NCBI GenBank assembly: GCA_019057775.1
Contig: JAHLWT010000273.1
Location: 1 to 20,998 of the forward strand
Source: Promethearchaeota archaeon
GTDB lineage: Archaea > Asgardarchaeota > Lokiarchaeia > Sigynarchaeales > SOKP01
DNA length: 20,998 nucleotides
Direction: 5' to 3'
A model generated the notes under the pieces. It searched no databases, was not told the DNA's origin, and saw nothing but the letters and a program-made list of their open reading frames with translations. Shown here in pieces: positions 7,475-15,264 of the stretch; position 1 is the first letter of the stretch, and the number at the start of each line of letters is the position of its first letter. A program made the position numbers and the translations under genes.

Positions 7475-7482
7475 TTTAAATA
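7475..7482 (+). promoter_or_regulatory. TATA box of the gelsolin-like gene
   Basis: TTTAAATA is centred about 29 nt before the ATG at 7508, with no ribosome binding site between, so the message is probably leaderless. It lies in the spacer shared with the divergent GTPase gene. Confidence 0.5.
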
Positions 7483-7507
7483 TTAAAATTAGCTTCTAAA
7501 ATTTGAT

Positions 7508-8722
7508 ATGGCTGAATTGCGATTTTTCTTTGCTTATGAACTGGAAGATGCAGGGGAACGGAAAGAATTATTTTTCTCAGAGAAGGATTTAGCGCAGTAC
7601 CTTAGTCCAGAGCAAGTTTTAGTGCTAGTCCGAGAAGATTTAAGAAGGATATTCATCTGGAAAGGTGCTAAATCTCCCGTAAAAAAGCGATTCATAGGTT
7701 CGAAATTAGCACGGGAGTTACAACAAAAATTAATAAAAGATGCTCGTTATCATCGATGTAAAATAGTATCTGTTGACCAAGGAGATGAAGTTCAAGAATT
7801 TCTAAATGCATTTAATCTTGAATCAATGGAAGTTAAAGAAAGATTAACTGATATGAGATATATTCGCAACAGTGAAAAGGAAGAGATTATAGAAGAACCA
7901 GAATATCCAGAGGAAAAAGAATTTAGAATTAATGATTATCTCGTGTTAAAATTAATTAAGGGGGAAACGGTAATCTTCATTGATAAAAAGCCCTTCCATC
8001 AATGTAAGTATCTCCTCCTGAACCTTACTCAAAAGGATTTTAGCAAATTTGATCATATTGATTCAATTGACGAAGCCTTTGAGATTTATAATAAAGGAGA
8101 TAAAAACCATGAAAGAGAGCACAGTCTAATTGATCCTGAGTCCGAATTTATTGGTCATTGCTCTAATCTCCAAGCGTGGTACGAACATGACTATGATCTC
8201 AGAATTTTGCATAGCAGCTTGTCTATCCCCTTACTCAAAAAAATGGCGTTCTTAGGAGATAAAAAAGCCATCATTCGATTAAAAGAAAGCATCGCATCCA
8301 GGATAGCATCAGGAAATTATAATACTATTATATTTTATCTAAATGAGAAATACCTGAAGCTCTTTTCAAATGAGGAATTGGAAGTAATTTTTGAAGATTG
8401 GCTTGATAGAAACGTGAATTTCACCTTCATGGAGAAAAGAAGGTTATGGTATCCCCTGCTTGAAGAATTGATTGAAAGGGGAATTACCAGAGCCCAAAAA
8501 ATCATCAAAAAAGAGATTATTTTATATTTAAAAGAGGACAATTTTGAAGCTTATAGGTATTTATTGAACAAAAATTACTTCAAGCTTCTAAACTTGGAAG
8601 ACCTTGAGGAACTTTATGATCTCATTCCAAAAAAAGACATGGTTGCTTTACGTCGTATTGAATCTCTTATTCTAAAAAGTACTCTTAGAAAGAGAAGAAA
8701 TTTAAAAAGGAAGTCTGAATGA
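7508..8722 (+). CDS. Gelsolin-like domain protein with Asgard-type C-terminal region
   Basis: A 404-residue soluble protein. Residues 1-105 follow the gelsolin-fold pattern: a strand (EQVLVLVRED), then RRIFIWKGAKSP as in the gelsolin VWxGK strand, a helix (KLARELQQKLI), then KIVSVDQGDEVQEFLNAF as in the EGxExxxF end. An acidic linker follows (about 122-138). The remainder begins with a small beta-rich part (LVLKLIKGETVIFIDKK) and carries a striking block, residues 211-230, with EFIGHCSNLQAW and YDLRILH, then helical repeats to the end. From memory, similar GHCSNLQAW blocks occur in Asgard proteins, some with leucine-rich repeats; I cannot confirm that here. Asgard gelsolins are known to act on actin. 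Whether a single domain does so is open. Divergent from a small GTPase gene. Confidence 0.65.
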   Translation: MAELRFFFAYELEDAGERKELFFSEKDLAQYLSPEQVLVLVREDLRRIFIWKGAKSPVKKRFIGSKLARELQQKLIKDARYHRCKIVSVDQGDEVQEFLNAFNLESMEVKERLTDMRYIRNSEKEEIIEEPEYPEEKEFRINDYLVLKLIKGETVIFIDKKPFHQCKYLLLNLTQKDFSKFDHIDSIDEAFEIYNKGDKNHEREHSLIDPESEFIGHCSNLQAWYEHDYDLRILHSSLSIPLLKKMAFLGDKKAIIRLKESIASRIASGNYNTIIFYLNEKYLKLFSNEELEVIFEDWLDRNVNFTFMEKRRLWYPLLEELIERGITRAQKIIKKEIILYLKEDNFEAYRYLLNKNYFKLLNLEDLEELYDLIPKKDMVALRRIESLILKSTLRKRRNLKRKSE

Positions 8723-8753
8723 AAAGTGGGAATTTTTAAATATATCCCATTTT
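8723..8753 (+). terminator. Hairpin after the gelsolin-like gene
   Basis: A 9-bp stem (AAAGTGGGA against TCCCATTTT, one G-T pair) with a 13-nt AT-rich loop begins right after the stop codon. It may end the transcript or protect its 3' end. Confidence 0.4.
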
Positions 8754-8978
8754 AGATTCGGACGTTGCCTAACAGAAAGTAATCTAGTTATCACTATTTT
8801 AAGAAATGAAAAACACGCGCTTTTTATCTATCTTACATTAATTCAATTCATCCTTAAAATCTATTTTAATCGCTAATTTTTTACCACAAAAACTGATTTT
8901 TGCTTATAGATAAAATTAAAAACCTTAATTTTGTGTTATTATTATAAAAAAATATATTTTTTACATAAAGGTAATAAT

Positions 8979-9827
8979 ATGAAAATCAAAAAAATCTATC
9001 AAAAAAATAGAAAGAAACTAACTAATCAAAAGAAATATGGTACAGGATTTATATTGCTAACGTTATTGGTTTCAGTAGTCATCTTTTCAACTCTTATAAA
9101 TGAGTTACCAAAAGAAGATAATAATAATGAAATTAATAAAAATAACCTTAAATCTGCTCCTCTTCCTCCTCCTCCGAAAATAAATATTGCTCTAAATCGT
9201 CCTTGTTGGGCAGGATCTGAAGCATTTGGATATAATAAAACATATGCTAATGATGGATTAGTAGGAGATTCGCTTAACGGATGGATGCCTGAGTTTGGTA
9301 TTCTTACTTCTTGGTGGAGAGTCAATTTTACTCGTTTATCTAAATTTGATAATGTAACGCTTTATTTTCAAGAAGAATCTTATATGGGAAATTTTTCTAT
9401 ATTAGTAAGTAATTCATCTAGTTTTTCAGGAGAAGAAATTGAGGTAGCATCCAGTATAAATAATAATCAATTAAATTGGACGACTTCATTTCCAATGGTT
9501 AAAGCCATGTATTTACAACTTAATGGAGCTATAGGTGTTGATGCTTCATATCCTGAATTTTTTGTTAATGAAATAGAAGTTTATGGAGAAAAATCGGTGG
9601 ACTCAATTACTGTCACTTATCCTTTTGGGACTAGTGTAATCTGGGAAAATGAGACTACTCATTATATTAACTGGACATCAACTGGTAGTATCGCATTTGC
9701 AATGATCGATTTATATTGGAAGGGAACGTTTAATATAACTATATCCCCTAGTACCACTAACAACGGATCATACTTATGGACTTTACCACCTGGACTTGAT
9801 ACGGGTATAATGATATTGTGGTTGTAA
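8979..9827 (+). CDS. Surface protein, N-terminal part (discoidin-like), frameshifted
   Basis: The N-terminal half of a large secreted, membrane-anchored protein. From the ATG at 8979 (AAAGGT shortly upstream; a TTG at 8931 also opens the frame) it has a lysine-rich start, a hydrophobic anchor or signal at about residues 21-42, a proline-rich spacer (LPPPPK), and then an F5/8 type C (discoidin) galactose-binding-like domain from NIALNRPC to NEIEVYG. Next is a Kre9/KNH-like beta domain (DSITVTYPFGTSVIW to YLWTLPPGL). Many NxS/T sequons suit a glycosylated surface protein. The frame breaks in the Kre9-like domain and ends after 282 codons; the next reading frame continues in FG-GAP repeats. The two frames are almost surely one damaged gene. 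Confidence 0.7.
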   Translation: MKIKKIYQKNRKKLTNQKKYGTGFILLTLLVSVVIFSTLINELPKEDNNNEINKNNLKSAPLPPPPKINIALNRPCWAGSEAFGYNKTYANDGLVGDSLNGWMPEFGILTSWWRVNFTRLSKFDNVTLYFQEESYMGNFSILVSNSSSFSGEEIEVASSINNNQLNWTTSFPMVKAMYLQLNGAIGVDASYPEFFVNEIEVYGEKSVDSITVTYPFGTSVIWENETTHYINWTSTGSIAFAMIDLYWKGTFNITISPSTTNNGSYLWTLPPGLDTGIMILWL

Positions 9828-10614
9828 ATTTTGGATCTGGTACAACGTCAATATTACTATGGAACTCAATTTCTGGTGATTGGGATACCCCAATTACAAG
9901 ACCAGTGGGAAGTGCCCCTACCGATGTTTTCATAGGAGATGTCAATAATGACGGGTATAACGATATTGCAACTGCAAATGAAGGACCTGATACCGTATCA
10001 ATATTACTATGGAACAATAATTCAGGTGATTGGGATTCATATATTACACGACCAACGGGAAGTGGTTCTGATAAATTATTTATTGGAGATGCCAATAATG
10101 ACGGGTATAATGATATAGCAGTCTCAAATTTTTATGATGATAATGTATCAATACTACTGTGGAACTCAATTTCTGGTGATTGGGATTCACAGATTACAAA
10201 AGAAGTCGGAAAGTATCCTAGAGGCGTATCCATTGGAGATGTCAACAATGATGGATATAAGGATATTGTGGCAGCTAGTACTGATGATAGTAAGGTATCA
10301 ATACTACTATGGAACAATACTTCAGGTAATTGGGATTCACAGATTATAAAAACGGTGGGAGTTATACCCTCCGGTGTTTTCATAGGAGATGCTAACAATG
10401 ATGGCTATAATGATATTGCGACACCAAGTAATCAACTTCAAACAGTTTCTATACTACTATGGAACATAACATCTGGTGACTGGGACCCGCAAATCACAAT
10501 AACTGTTGGAGATACCCCTAGGAGTATATTCGTAGGAGATGCTGATTCTGACGGGGATAACGATATTGTTACTGCAAACGCTGGAGATAATACTGTATCA
10601 ATACTACAATGGGA
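9803..10614 (+). repeat. 150-bp tandem repeats encoding FG-GAP units
   Basis: The DNA repeats with a 150-bp (50-codon) period through about five and a half units. Near-identical blocks such as GTATCAATATTACTATGGAA and AATGACGGGTATAA recur. Period conservation at DNA level implies fairly recent internal duplication or homogenisation, and makes the array prone to deletion and to assembly error. Confidence 0.8.
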
Positions 10615-11275
10615 CATCACTGCGGAGATAATTATTAATTCACCTAATGATAACCAACTTTTTGGAAACATAGCTCCTTCTTTTAATCTTACGATAGTAG
10701 ATGATAATTTAGATACTTCATGGTATAGCATAGATGGAGGATTAACTAATTATACGTTTGTAGGAACGACCAGTATTATTAATCAGGGAACATGGAACGC
10801 TCAACCTAATGGAACAGTCATAATTAGGTTCTACATAAATGATACGACTGGAAGTGTTGAAGTTAATGAGGTAACGGTTCGAAAAGATATTTCTGTTCCT
10901 GTAATTACAATAATTTCACCTACTGCTCAAACTTTTGGAAACATTGCTCCAAATTATAGTGTTAGTATCGTAGGTATTAATTTAGACACTTTTTGGTATA
11001 GCATAGATGGAGGATTAACTAATTATACGTTTGTAGGAGCGACCGGTATTATTAATCAAGGAGCATGGGATATTCGGCCTAATGGAAATGTAATAATTGC
11101 GTTTTACGCTAATAATTCAGTAGGCAATATTGGTTTTAAGGAGGTAACGGTTAGTAAATATGTTGAACAAACTGAAGAAGCAATACCAGGATATAATGTA
11201 GTTGTTATGATTGGTATTATTTGCATAGTTTCAGCAATTTTCTATAACATACGACATAAGTATAAACAAAATTAA
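9818..11275 (+). CDS. Surface protein, C-terminal part (FG-GAP repeats), frameshifted
   Basis: The second half of the broken surface protein. The frame is open from about 9800, just past a TGA; the GTG at 9818 is arbitrary and has no ribosome binding site. It holds one partial and five further FG-GAP/VCBS-type units, each with a calcium-loop motif like GDVNNDGYNDI and a SILLWN strand. Two Ig-like repeats of about 80 residues follow, sharing LDTxWYSIDGGLTNYTFVG. The end is a short linker, a membrane span (VVVMIGIICIVSAIFYNI) and a basic tail (RHKYKQN), so the repeats face outside the cell. Such repeats usually serve adhesion or carbohydrate binding. Translated alone it would lack a signal sequence, so it is probably not made as it stands. 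Confidence 0.7.
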   Translation: MVVNFGSGTTSILLWNSISGDWDTPITRPVGSAPTDVFIGDVNNDGYNDIATANEGPDTVSILLWNNNSGDWDSYITRPTGSGSDKLFIGDANNDGYNDIAVSNFYDDNVSILLWNSISGDWDSQITKEVGKYPRGVSIGDVNNDGYKDIVAASTDDSKVSILLWNNTSGNWDSQIIKTVGVIPSGVFIGDANNDGYNDIATPSNQLQTVSILLWNITSGDWDPQITITVGDTPRSIFVGDADSDGDNDIVTANAGDNTVSILQWDITAEIIINSPNDNQLFGNIAPSFNLTIVDDNLDTSWYSIDGGLTNYTFVGTTSIINQGTWNAQPNGTVIIRFYINDTTGSVEVNEVTVRKDISVPVITIISPTAQTFGNIAPNYSVSIVGINLDTFWYSIDGGLTNYTFVGATGIINQGAWDIRPNGNVIIAFYANNSVGNIGFKEVTVSKYVEQTEEAIPGYNVVVMIGIICIVSAIFYNIRHKYKQN

Positions 11276-11287
11276 TTTTTTTTTTTT
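11276..11287 (+). terminator. T-run terminator after the surface-protein gene
   Basis: A run of 12 T directly follows the stop codon, the normal form of an archaeal intrinsic terminator. Confidence 0.5.
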
Positions 11288-11418
11288 ATTATAATTCTGG
11301 TGTTGCTATAACTGAAAACAGAAATTGATCTCCAATTTTTAAATATATGTAAAAAGTATATAATCGAATTCAAATTACAAATAACATACTCTTTATTTAC
11401 ATTTGAGATTGTAATTCT

Positions 11419-11646
11419 ATGGGCAAGAAAGAGGAATTAAACACAGCAGCATATAAGATGGAGAAGTTTAAAGAGATTAAAGAAGTAGAAAAGGAAACAA
11501 TACCTAATTGCGAGTTCTGTGGTAAAAGCATCGTAGGCACTAAGTGGAATAAGAAATATCACCATATTAATATCACTCAAATACCAGAAAAACGATTTTT
11601 TTGTTCCCGTCAATGCAAGATAAAGTGGATTTTTCAAAATTCCTGA
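11419..11646 (+). CDS. Small zinc-finger protein, TRASH/MYM-like
   Basis: A 75-residue protein. The first 28 residues are charged and helical. The rest looks like a treble-clef type zinc site: CEFCGKSI, a pair of histidines (YHHI) and then FFCSRQCKIKW. The CxxC...CxxxC spacing and the aromatic residue before the last pair resemble TRASH and MYM-type domains, which sense metals or contact protein and DNA in archaea. No helix-turn-helix is fused to it, so it is not a typical TRASH regulator. It stands alone between the surface-protein gene and the crotonase relic. Function unknown. Confidence 0.6.
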   Translation: MGKKEELNTAAYKMEKFKEIKEVEKETIPNCEFCGKSIVGTKWNKKYHHINITQIPEKRFFCSRQCKIKWIFQNS

Positions 11647-11701
11647 TTTTATTTTGTTGACATTATGTGACATTTAGAGGGGTTGTTAGGAATCCATTAG
11701 T

Positions 11702-11752
11702 CGATATTGTGGCAATTTCAGCAGCAATATTATTGACTACTTCTTCCAGTTT
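11702..11752 (-). pseudogene. Relic of a second crotonase copy
   Basis: In this frame the DNA reads KLEEVVNNIAAEIATIS, against KLEEEVNKLAAEIAEIP in the intact crotonase just upstream (12 of 17 identical). Weaker similarity may continue for about 10 codons. A TAA lies three codons before the match and another soon after it, so only a fragment remains. It lies downstream of the surviving gene on the same strand, like the MFS relic. Confidence 0.7.
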
Positions 11753-11776
11753 AAGATGTTACTTAATAAATTATAG

Positions 11777-11785
11777 AAAAAAAAA
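11777..11785 (-). terminator. T-run terminator after the crotonase gene
   Basis: Nine A on the plus strand give a run of nine T on the coding strand, about 24 bp past the stop of the crotonase gene. Confidence 0.45.
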
Positions 11786-11808
11786 TTCTTGAGGTATTTT
11801 CTTTTTAT

Positions 11809-12567
11809 TCATTCTTCAGGAGGGACATAATGCAAAAACCTAGTATATCTATTCATCTGACCATGGTAGTCAAACAATGCATCAACCCCACCTTGAATTT
11901 TAAGGGCAGTATTAAGACATATTTTGTTATGCATCATCCCAACAGAGGGTATTTCAGCAATTTCAGCTGCGAGTTTGTTGACTTCTTCTTCAAGTTTATC
12001 CCGGGGAACACTTATGCTTACAAGTCCTATTTGTTCTGCTTCTTTTCCGCTTATTCTTCGACCGCTCATCAATAGATAACGTGCTTTTTTAATACCTAAA
12101 TAAAGTTGCCAAAGAGGCATGCTCTGTGCGCCACCCCATCTCTGAGCAGGATGTCCTAATACTGCATCTTCTGCTGCTACTGATATATCACATAAAAGTT
12201 GAAGATAACATCCCGCATCAATACAATACCCATGTATTTGAGCAATTGTAGGTTTTGGAAAACCCCATATACGTGGATATTTCTCATATACATGCTTATT
12301 TAAGATCTCATAGCTATTTCTATAATTCCAACCACCCTCGGGAGGCGTTCGATAGTAAGAATCATCATTGTCAAAACCCGAGCAAAAACTCTTACCAGCC
12401 CCTTTCAACACTATTACATTTACGCTTCTGTCCTCTTCAGCGTGGTTAAAAACGGCATCTATATCATCAAGTAGTTGAGAACTTAGGGCGTTATGCCTTT
12501 CTGGTCTATTTAAGGTTATATAACCAATTTTATTTTTCGTTTCATAAATTATTGTTTCAAATTCCAT
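11809..12567 (-). CDS. Crotonase-family protein lacking the hydratase glutamates
   Basis: A 252-residue enoyl-CoA hydratase/isomerase family protein. The ATG at 12567 is preferred over a TTG at 12582 because GAGGT lies 6 nt before it. The first oxyanion-hole region is GAGKSFCSGFD; the second is HGYCIDAGCYLQLLCDI. In classic hydratases the two acid-base glutamates lie in GCELAM and QPE. Here they are tyrosine (GCYLQL) and alanine (GHPAQ). The fold and acyl-CoA site are kept, so it should act on a CoA thioester, but not by the two-glutamate hydration of 2-enoyl-CoA. Other crotonase reactions (isomerisation, hydrolysis, decarboxylation) are possible. It lies 197 bp downstream of the ferredoxin gene. 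A relic copy lies downstream. Confidence 0.8.
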   Translation of the reverse strand: MEFETIIYETKNKIGYITLNRPERHNALSSQLLDDIDAVFNHAEEDRSVNVIVLKGAGKSFCSGFDNDDSYYRTPPEGGWNYRNSYEILNKHVYEKYPRIWGFPKPTIAQIHGYCIDAGCYLQLLCDISVAAEDAVLGHPAQRWGGAQSMPLWQLYLGIKKARYLLMSGRRISGKEAEQIGLVSISVPRDKLEEEVNKLAAEIAEIPSVGMMHNKICLNTALKIQGGVDALFDYHGQMNRYTRFLHYVPPEE

Positions 12568-12779
12568 ACTCCTACCTCTCAATATTTTAATAATTCTAAT
12601 ATTCTAATTGATGTTATTACTTAAAACATTTATCCAAAATTAACTTAGTTCTGATGTGAGCTCAACTCATTGGACACTTCAGTAGAGAATAGTACAAACA
12701 CAATTAAAAATTGACTTAAAATTTGACTAAAATAAGATAACAAGAGAATAAAAATCGTAAAAAATCAGGATTTATACTT

Positions 12780-13937
12780 CTAGACTTTACCTCTAGTAAG
12801 TATCTTCCCGACTATTTTGAGGGTGCCAAGGAAACCCCTTTTCTTCATCATCATCTTCGCATACATTCTCCCGGAGCTCTTAGGCGGCGCAACGTACTTT
12901 CCTTTTTTATAGAGTTTCATGGCTTTCATTCCGCAGGTCGGGACGCAATTCCCACATCCAATACACCTATCTAAATCTACAATCGCTTTATCATTCTCCA
13001 GTGTGACCGCGTCCATTTGGCATCGTTTCACACAGGTTTCACAGCCATTGCAGAGTTCTGGATTCGATTGAGCATAAAAGTTTGAAGAATAATATTCCGC
13101 GGGCTTTGGAAATTGTTTAGCCATTGTCAAAACACCGCAGCAGCATCCGCAGCAGACACACATAAAAGATGGGTTTTGACTATTTTCAGGTTGTAGAACA
13201 AAACCTTCCTTTTGATATTTCTTTAGAATGTCAAACATTTCTTCTTTAGAGACTTCTTTTCCTAATCCATCTTTAATCCGTCGAGCCGCGGCATCATTGA
13301 ACATAACGCAACACCTACGCATGCTCGAAAGTTCGCATGGTTCTTCAAGGACATCATGTTGTTCACGGCATACACAGTTAATTATTGCGATTTTATCAAC
13401 CTTATTTATGATTATATCTCGTATGTTGTCATAGGTGCTGACGTTGTATTCCGTAGAAAGGCTTTTTTCTACAGGAATCGTGCGCATTTGCCCGGGTTTC
13501 TTTTTGTTATGAAATTCTTTATAAAACACACCAAGCGAGTAATCTTTAGCGAGTTCGGCAAATTCTTTTGTAACTCTCCCTAATTGATATTCAAAGATGC
13601 CGATAGCCCACTGTGCTAGTCTATAGCGTCTCCTATTATGTTTTTTATCATATATCGAGCCTCCTCCTTGAATTGCTCCTTTTTCATTAAGATTGTTTAA
13701 TAGCTCTTCCAGTCTTTCCTTGGATATTGAGATACCACTTTTTGTAACTCGTTTGTGAATTTTATCTAAGGGTTCCGGTAGAGCGCTTAAATGGATGGCA
13801 ATCTTAGCTTCCTCTGGTGTGAAAAGAGATTTCAAGATTTCAAGCTCTAAACCTGCTTCATGTGCTGGGAAGTCTATAGGCATACGCTCATCGATTTCTT
13901 TATGGAGCTTCTTATAAATTTCATCCTCACTTTGCAT
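12780..13937 (-). CDS. Cysteine-rich dicluster ferredoxin with N-terminal winged-helix-like domain
   Basis: A 385-residue cytosolic iron-sulfur protein with 19 cysteines visible. Residues 30-110 look like a winged helix (FTPEEAKIAIHL...LDKIHKRV...LEELLNNLNEKGAI). A middle region has C188, C190, C201, C209 and C210, then an extraordinary C260-VCCGCCC cluster (six cysteines in eight residues). The C-terminus is a standard 2x[4Fe-4S] ferredoxin: C296, C299, C302, C306 and C325, C328, C331, C335. A basic tail (KMMMKKRG) follows. Similar HTH-plus-ferredoxin proteins occur in anaerobes and are annotated only as 4Fe-4S proteins. It may carry electrons for the nearby acyl-CoA or F420 enzymes, or act as a redox-sensing regulator; neither is proven. 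AGGGA lies upstream of the ATG. Confidence 0.8.
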   Translation of the reverse strand: MQSEDEIYKKLHKEIDERMPIDFPAHEAGLELEILKSLFTPEEAKIAIHLSALPEPLDKIHKRVTKSGISISKERLEELLNNLNEKGAIQGGGSIYDKKHNRRRYRLAQWAIGIFEYQLGRVTKEFAELAKDYSLGVFYKEFHNKKKPGQMRTIPVEKSLSTEYNVSTYDNIRDIIINKVDKIAIINCVCREQHDVLEEPCELSSMRRCCVMFNDAAARRIKDGLGKEVSKEEMFDILKKYQKEGFVLQPENSQNPSFMCVCCGCCCGVLTMAKQFPKPAEYYSSNFYAQSNPELCNGCETCVKRCQMDAVTLENDKAIVDLDRCIGCGNCVPTCGMKAMKLYKKGKYVAPPKSSGRMYAKMMMKKRGFLGTLKIVGKILTRGKV

Positions 13938-14024
13938 AATATTATCCCTTTTTTGTTTTCAAATTTTGACCATTTACTAATTAAAATCTATCTAAAACTA
14001 TCAAAAAATCTAAGTCCATCACAT

Positions 14025-15143
14025 TTATACATTAGAGTTTTTAAATAAGGGAATAATTTCTTCACTAATTATTCGCGAAGCATCCCAGTAAGTAAAGGGT
14101 GCGTTCTTACTTGATGCACCATTAGTAGATGAGAAAATAAAATGGTCAGCTCCTGCTTCTACATACTTGCGAATTCTTTTAATAATTTCTTCTTTTGTTC
14201 CTATCATCATGCTTTCACGTATTAAATCATCAGGAATTTCTTGAACTATTGGTGTTAATTTACTAAGATCAAATCTCGCCATGTCATCTCTATCAACTTT
14301 TAGTATATTTAAATCTCCGCTTTTGTATCCGGTAGTCTCAATATAAAGCTCTTCATATTCGTCTTTCCAGAATCCTAATTCTTTTATTCGTTGAGGATTC
14401 AATAGCAATTCAAATTTGCTTCCAAGTATTTTTTGGTTTATTTTTTTCTCGTCATCGTTTATAAAAGTAAATTGGAATACCCCGAATGAAAAATTCTCTA
14501 AATCTCTCCCTTTTTCTTCCATTACTTTAACAATTTGGTGTTTTTTACTCTTGTATGTATTGTGATCAATCCCAACAGGCATCCACCCATCTGCAACTTC
14601 ACCGGTTAACTTTAATGTTTTTGGACTATTTGCAGCTATCCATACTGGAATTTTTGATACGGGTTTTGGGAGCAAAACTGCTTTTTCGGCATTATAGTGC
14701 TGACCCTCAAAGGAAACATTCCTCCCTTCATTCCAGAATTTTTTCATTAGGTTTATAGATTCTCTCATTTTAGAAAGGGCATGCTTCCATGGAATGCCAT
14801 AAGCCTTTAAATTCATGGCTTCACCTGCCCCAATACCTAATATAAAGTTACCCTCTGTGAGATGGTCAATCGAGGTGCATAATTGCGCTAGGACTGCGGG
14901 ATGTATTCTATGAGGATCTGTAACCGACGTCCCAAAAGATTTTCCTTTAACTAATTCGGCCATTGCCCCAAATAATGCCCAGGCACTTAAAAAATCGTCG
15001 ACTAGGGCCCCACCCATTCCAGTTAGATGGTCTGGAAGCCAAAGTGAATCCCAATTTTCTTTACTCGCCGCAATAACTTTTTTTCGGAAAAAGTCATATG
15101 AATGAAGATAATATAATTGCACTCCAAAATTAATTCCGTTCAT
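14025..15143 (-). CDS. F420-type LLM-class oxidoreductase
   Basis: A 372-residue TIM-barrel enzyme of the luciferase-like monooxygenase class, F420-dependent branch (relatives of Mer and of F420-dependent dehydrogenases). The N-terminus INFGVQLYYLHSYDFF is followed by WDSLWLPDHL, then GTSVTDPHRIHPAVLAQ, IDHLTEGNFILGIGAGE and, after the barrel middle, KIPVWIAANSPKTLKLTGEVADGWMP. The C-terminal IRKYVEAGADHFIF closes the family pattern. It probably transfers hydride between F420 and an unknown substrate; the family is too wide to say which, and a true monooxygenase cannot be excluded. It lies 87 bp upstream of the ferredoxin gene in the same direction. TTTAAATC lies about 34 nt before the ATG. 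Confidence 0.8.
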   Translation of the reverse strand: MNGINFGVQLYYLHSYDFFRKKVIAASKENWDSLWLPDHLTGMGGALVDDFLSAWALFGAMAELVKGKSFGTSVTDPHRIHPAVLAQLCTSIDHLTEGNFILGIGAGEAMNLKAYGIPWKHALSKMRESINLMKKFWNEGRNVSFEGQHYNAEKAVLLPKPVSKIPVWIAANSPKTLKLTGEVADGWMPVGIDHNTYKSKKHQIVKVMEEKGRDLENFSFGVFQFTFINDDEKKINQKILGSKFELLLNPQRIKELGFWKDEYEELYIETTGYKSGDLNILKVDRDDMARFDLSKLTPIVQEIPDDLIRESMMIGTKEEIIKRIRKYVEAGADHFIFSSTNGASSKNAPFTYWDASRIISEEIIPLFKNSNV

Positions 15144-15236
15144 CTTTTTTTCACTAAGAGAGCCTTATTAATAGATTTAAAGAAGTAATAATTCAAATTA
15201 TTTTCTAATCTTTTAAAATTTACAGGAAAAAACAAT

Positions 15237-15261
15237 AAAAAAAAGAGTTAAAATAAAAAAA
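15237..15261 (-). terminator. Paired T-runs after the membrane-protein gene
   Basis: On the coding strand two runs of 7 and 8 T lie within 25 bp of the stop of the membrane-protein gene. Confidence 0.4.
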
Positions 15262-15264
15262 GAT

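Noticed and set aside
9026..9325. 99-codon minus-strand frame in the surface-protein gene
   Set aside because: Antisense shadow of the discoidin-like domain; no start signal or family pattern.
9803..10614. Regular repeats considered as a CRISPR array
   Set aside because: The 150-bp period is translated into FG-GAP units and there is no short-repeat/spacer structure or cas gene.
9757..10731. Three repeated minus-strand frames
   Set aside because: They arise only because the FG-GAP repeats are tandem and share the same antisense frame.
11830..12449. Plus-strand frames over the crotonase
   Set aside because: Antisense to conserved oxyanion-hole segments.
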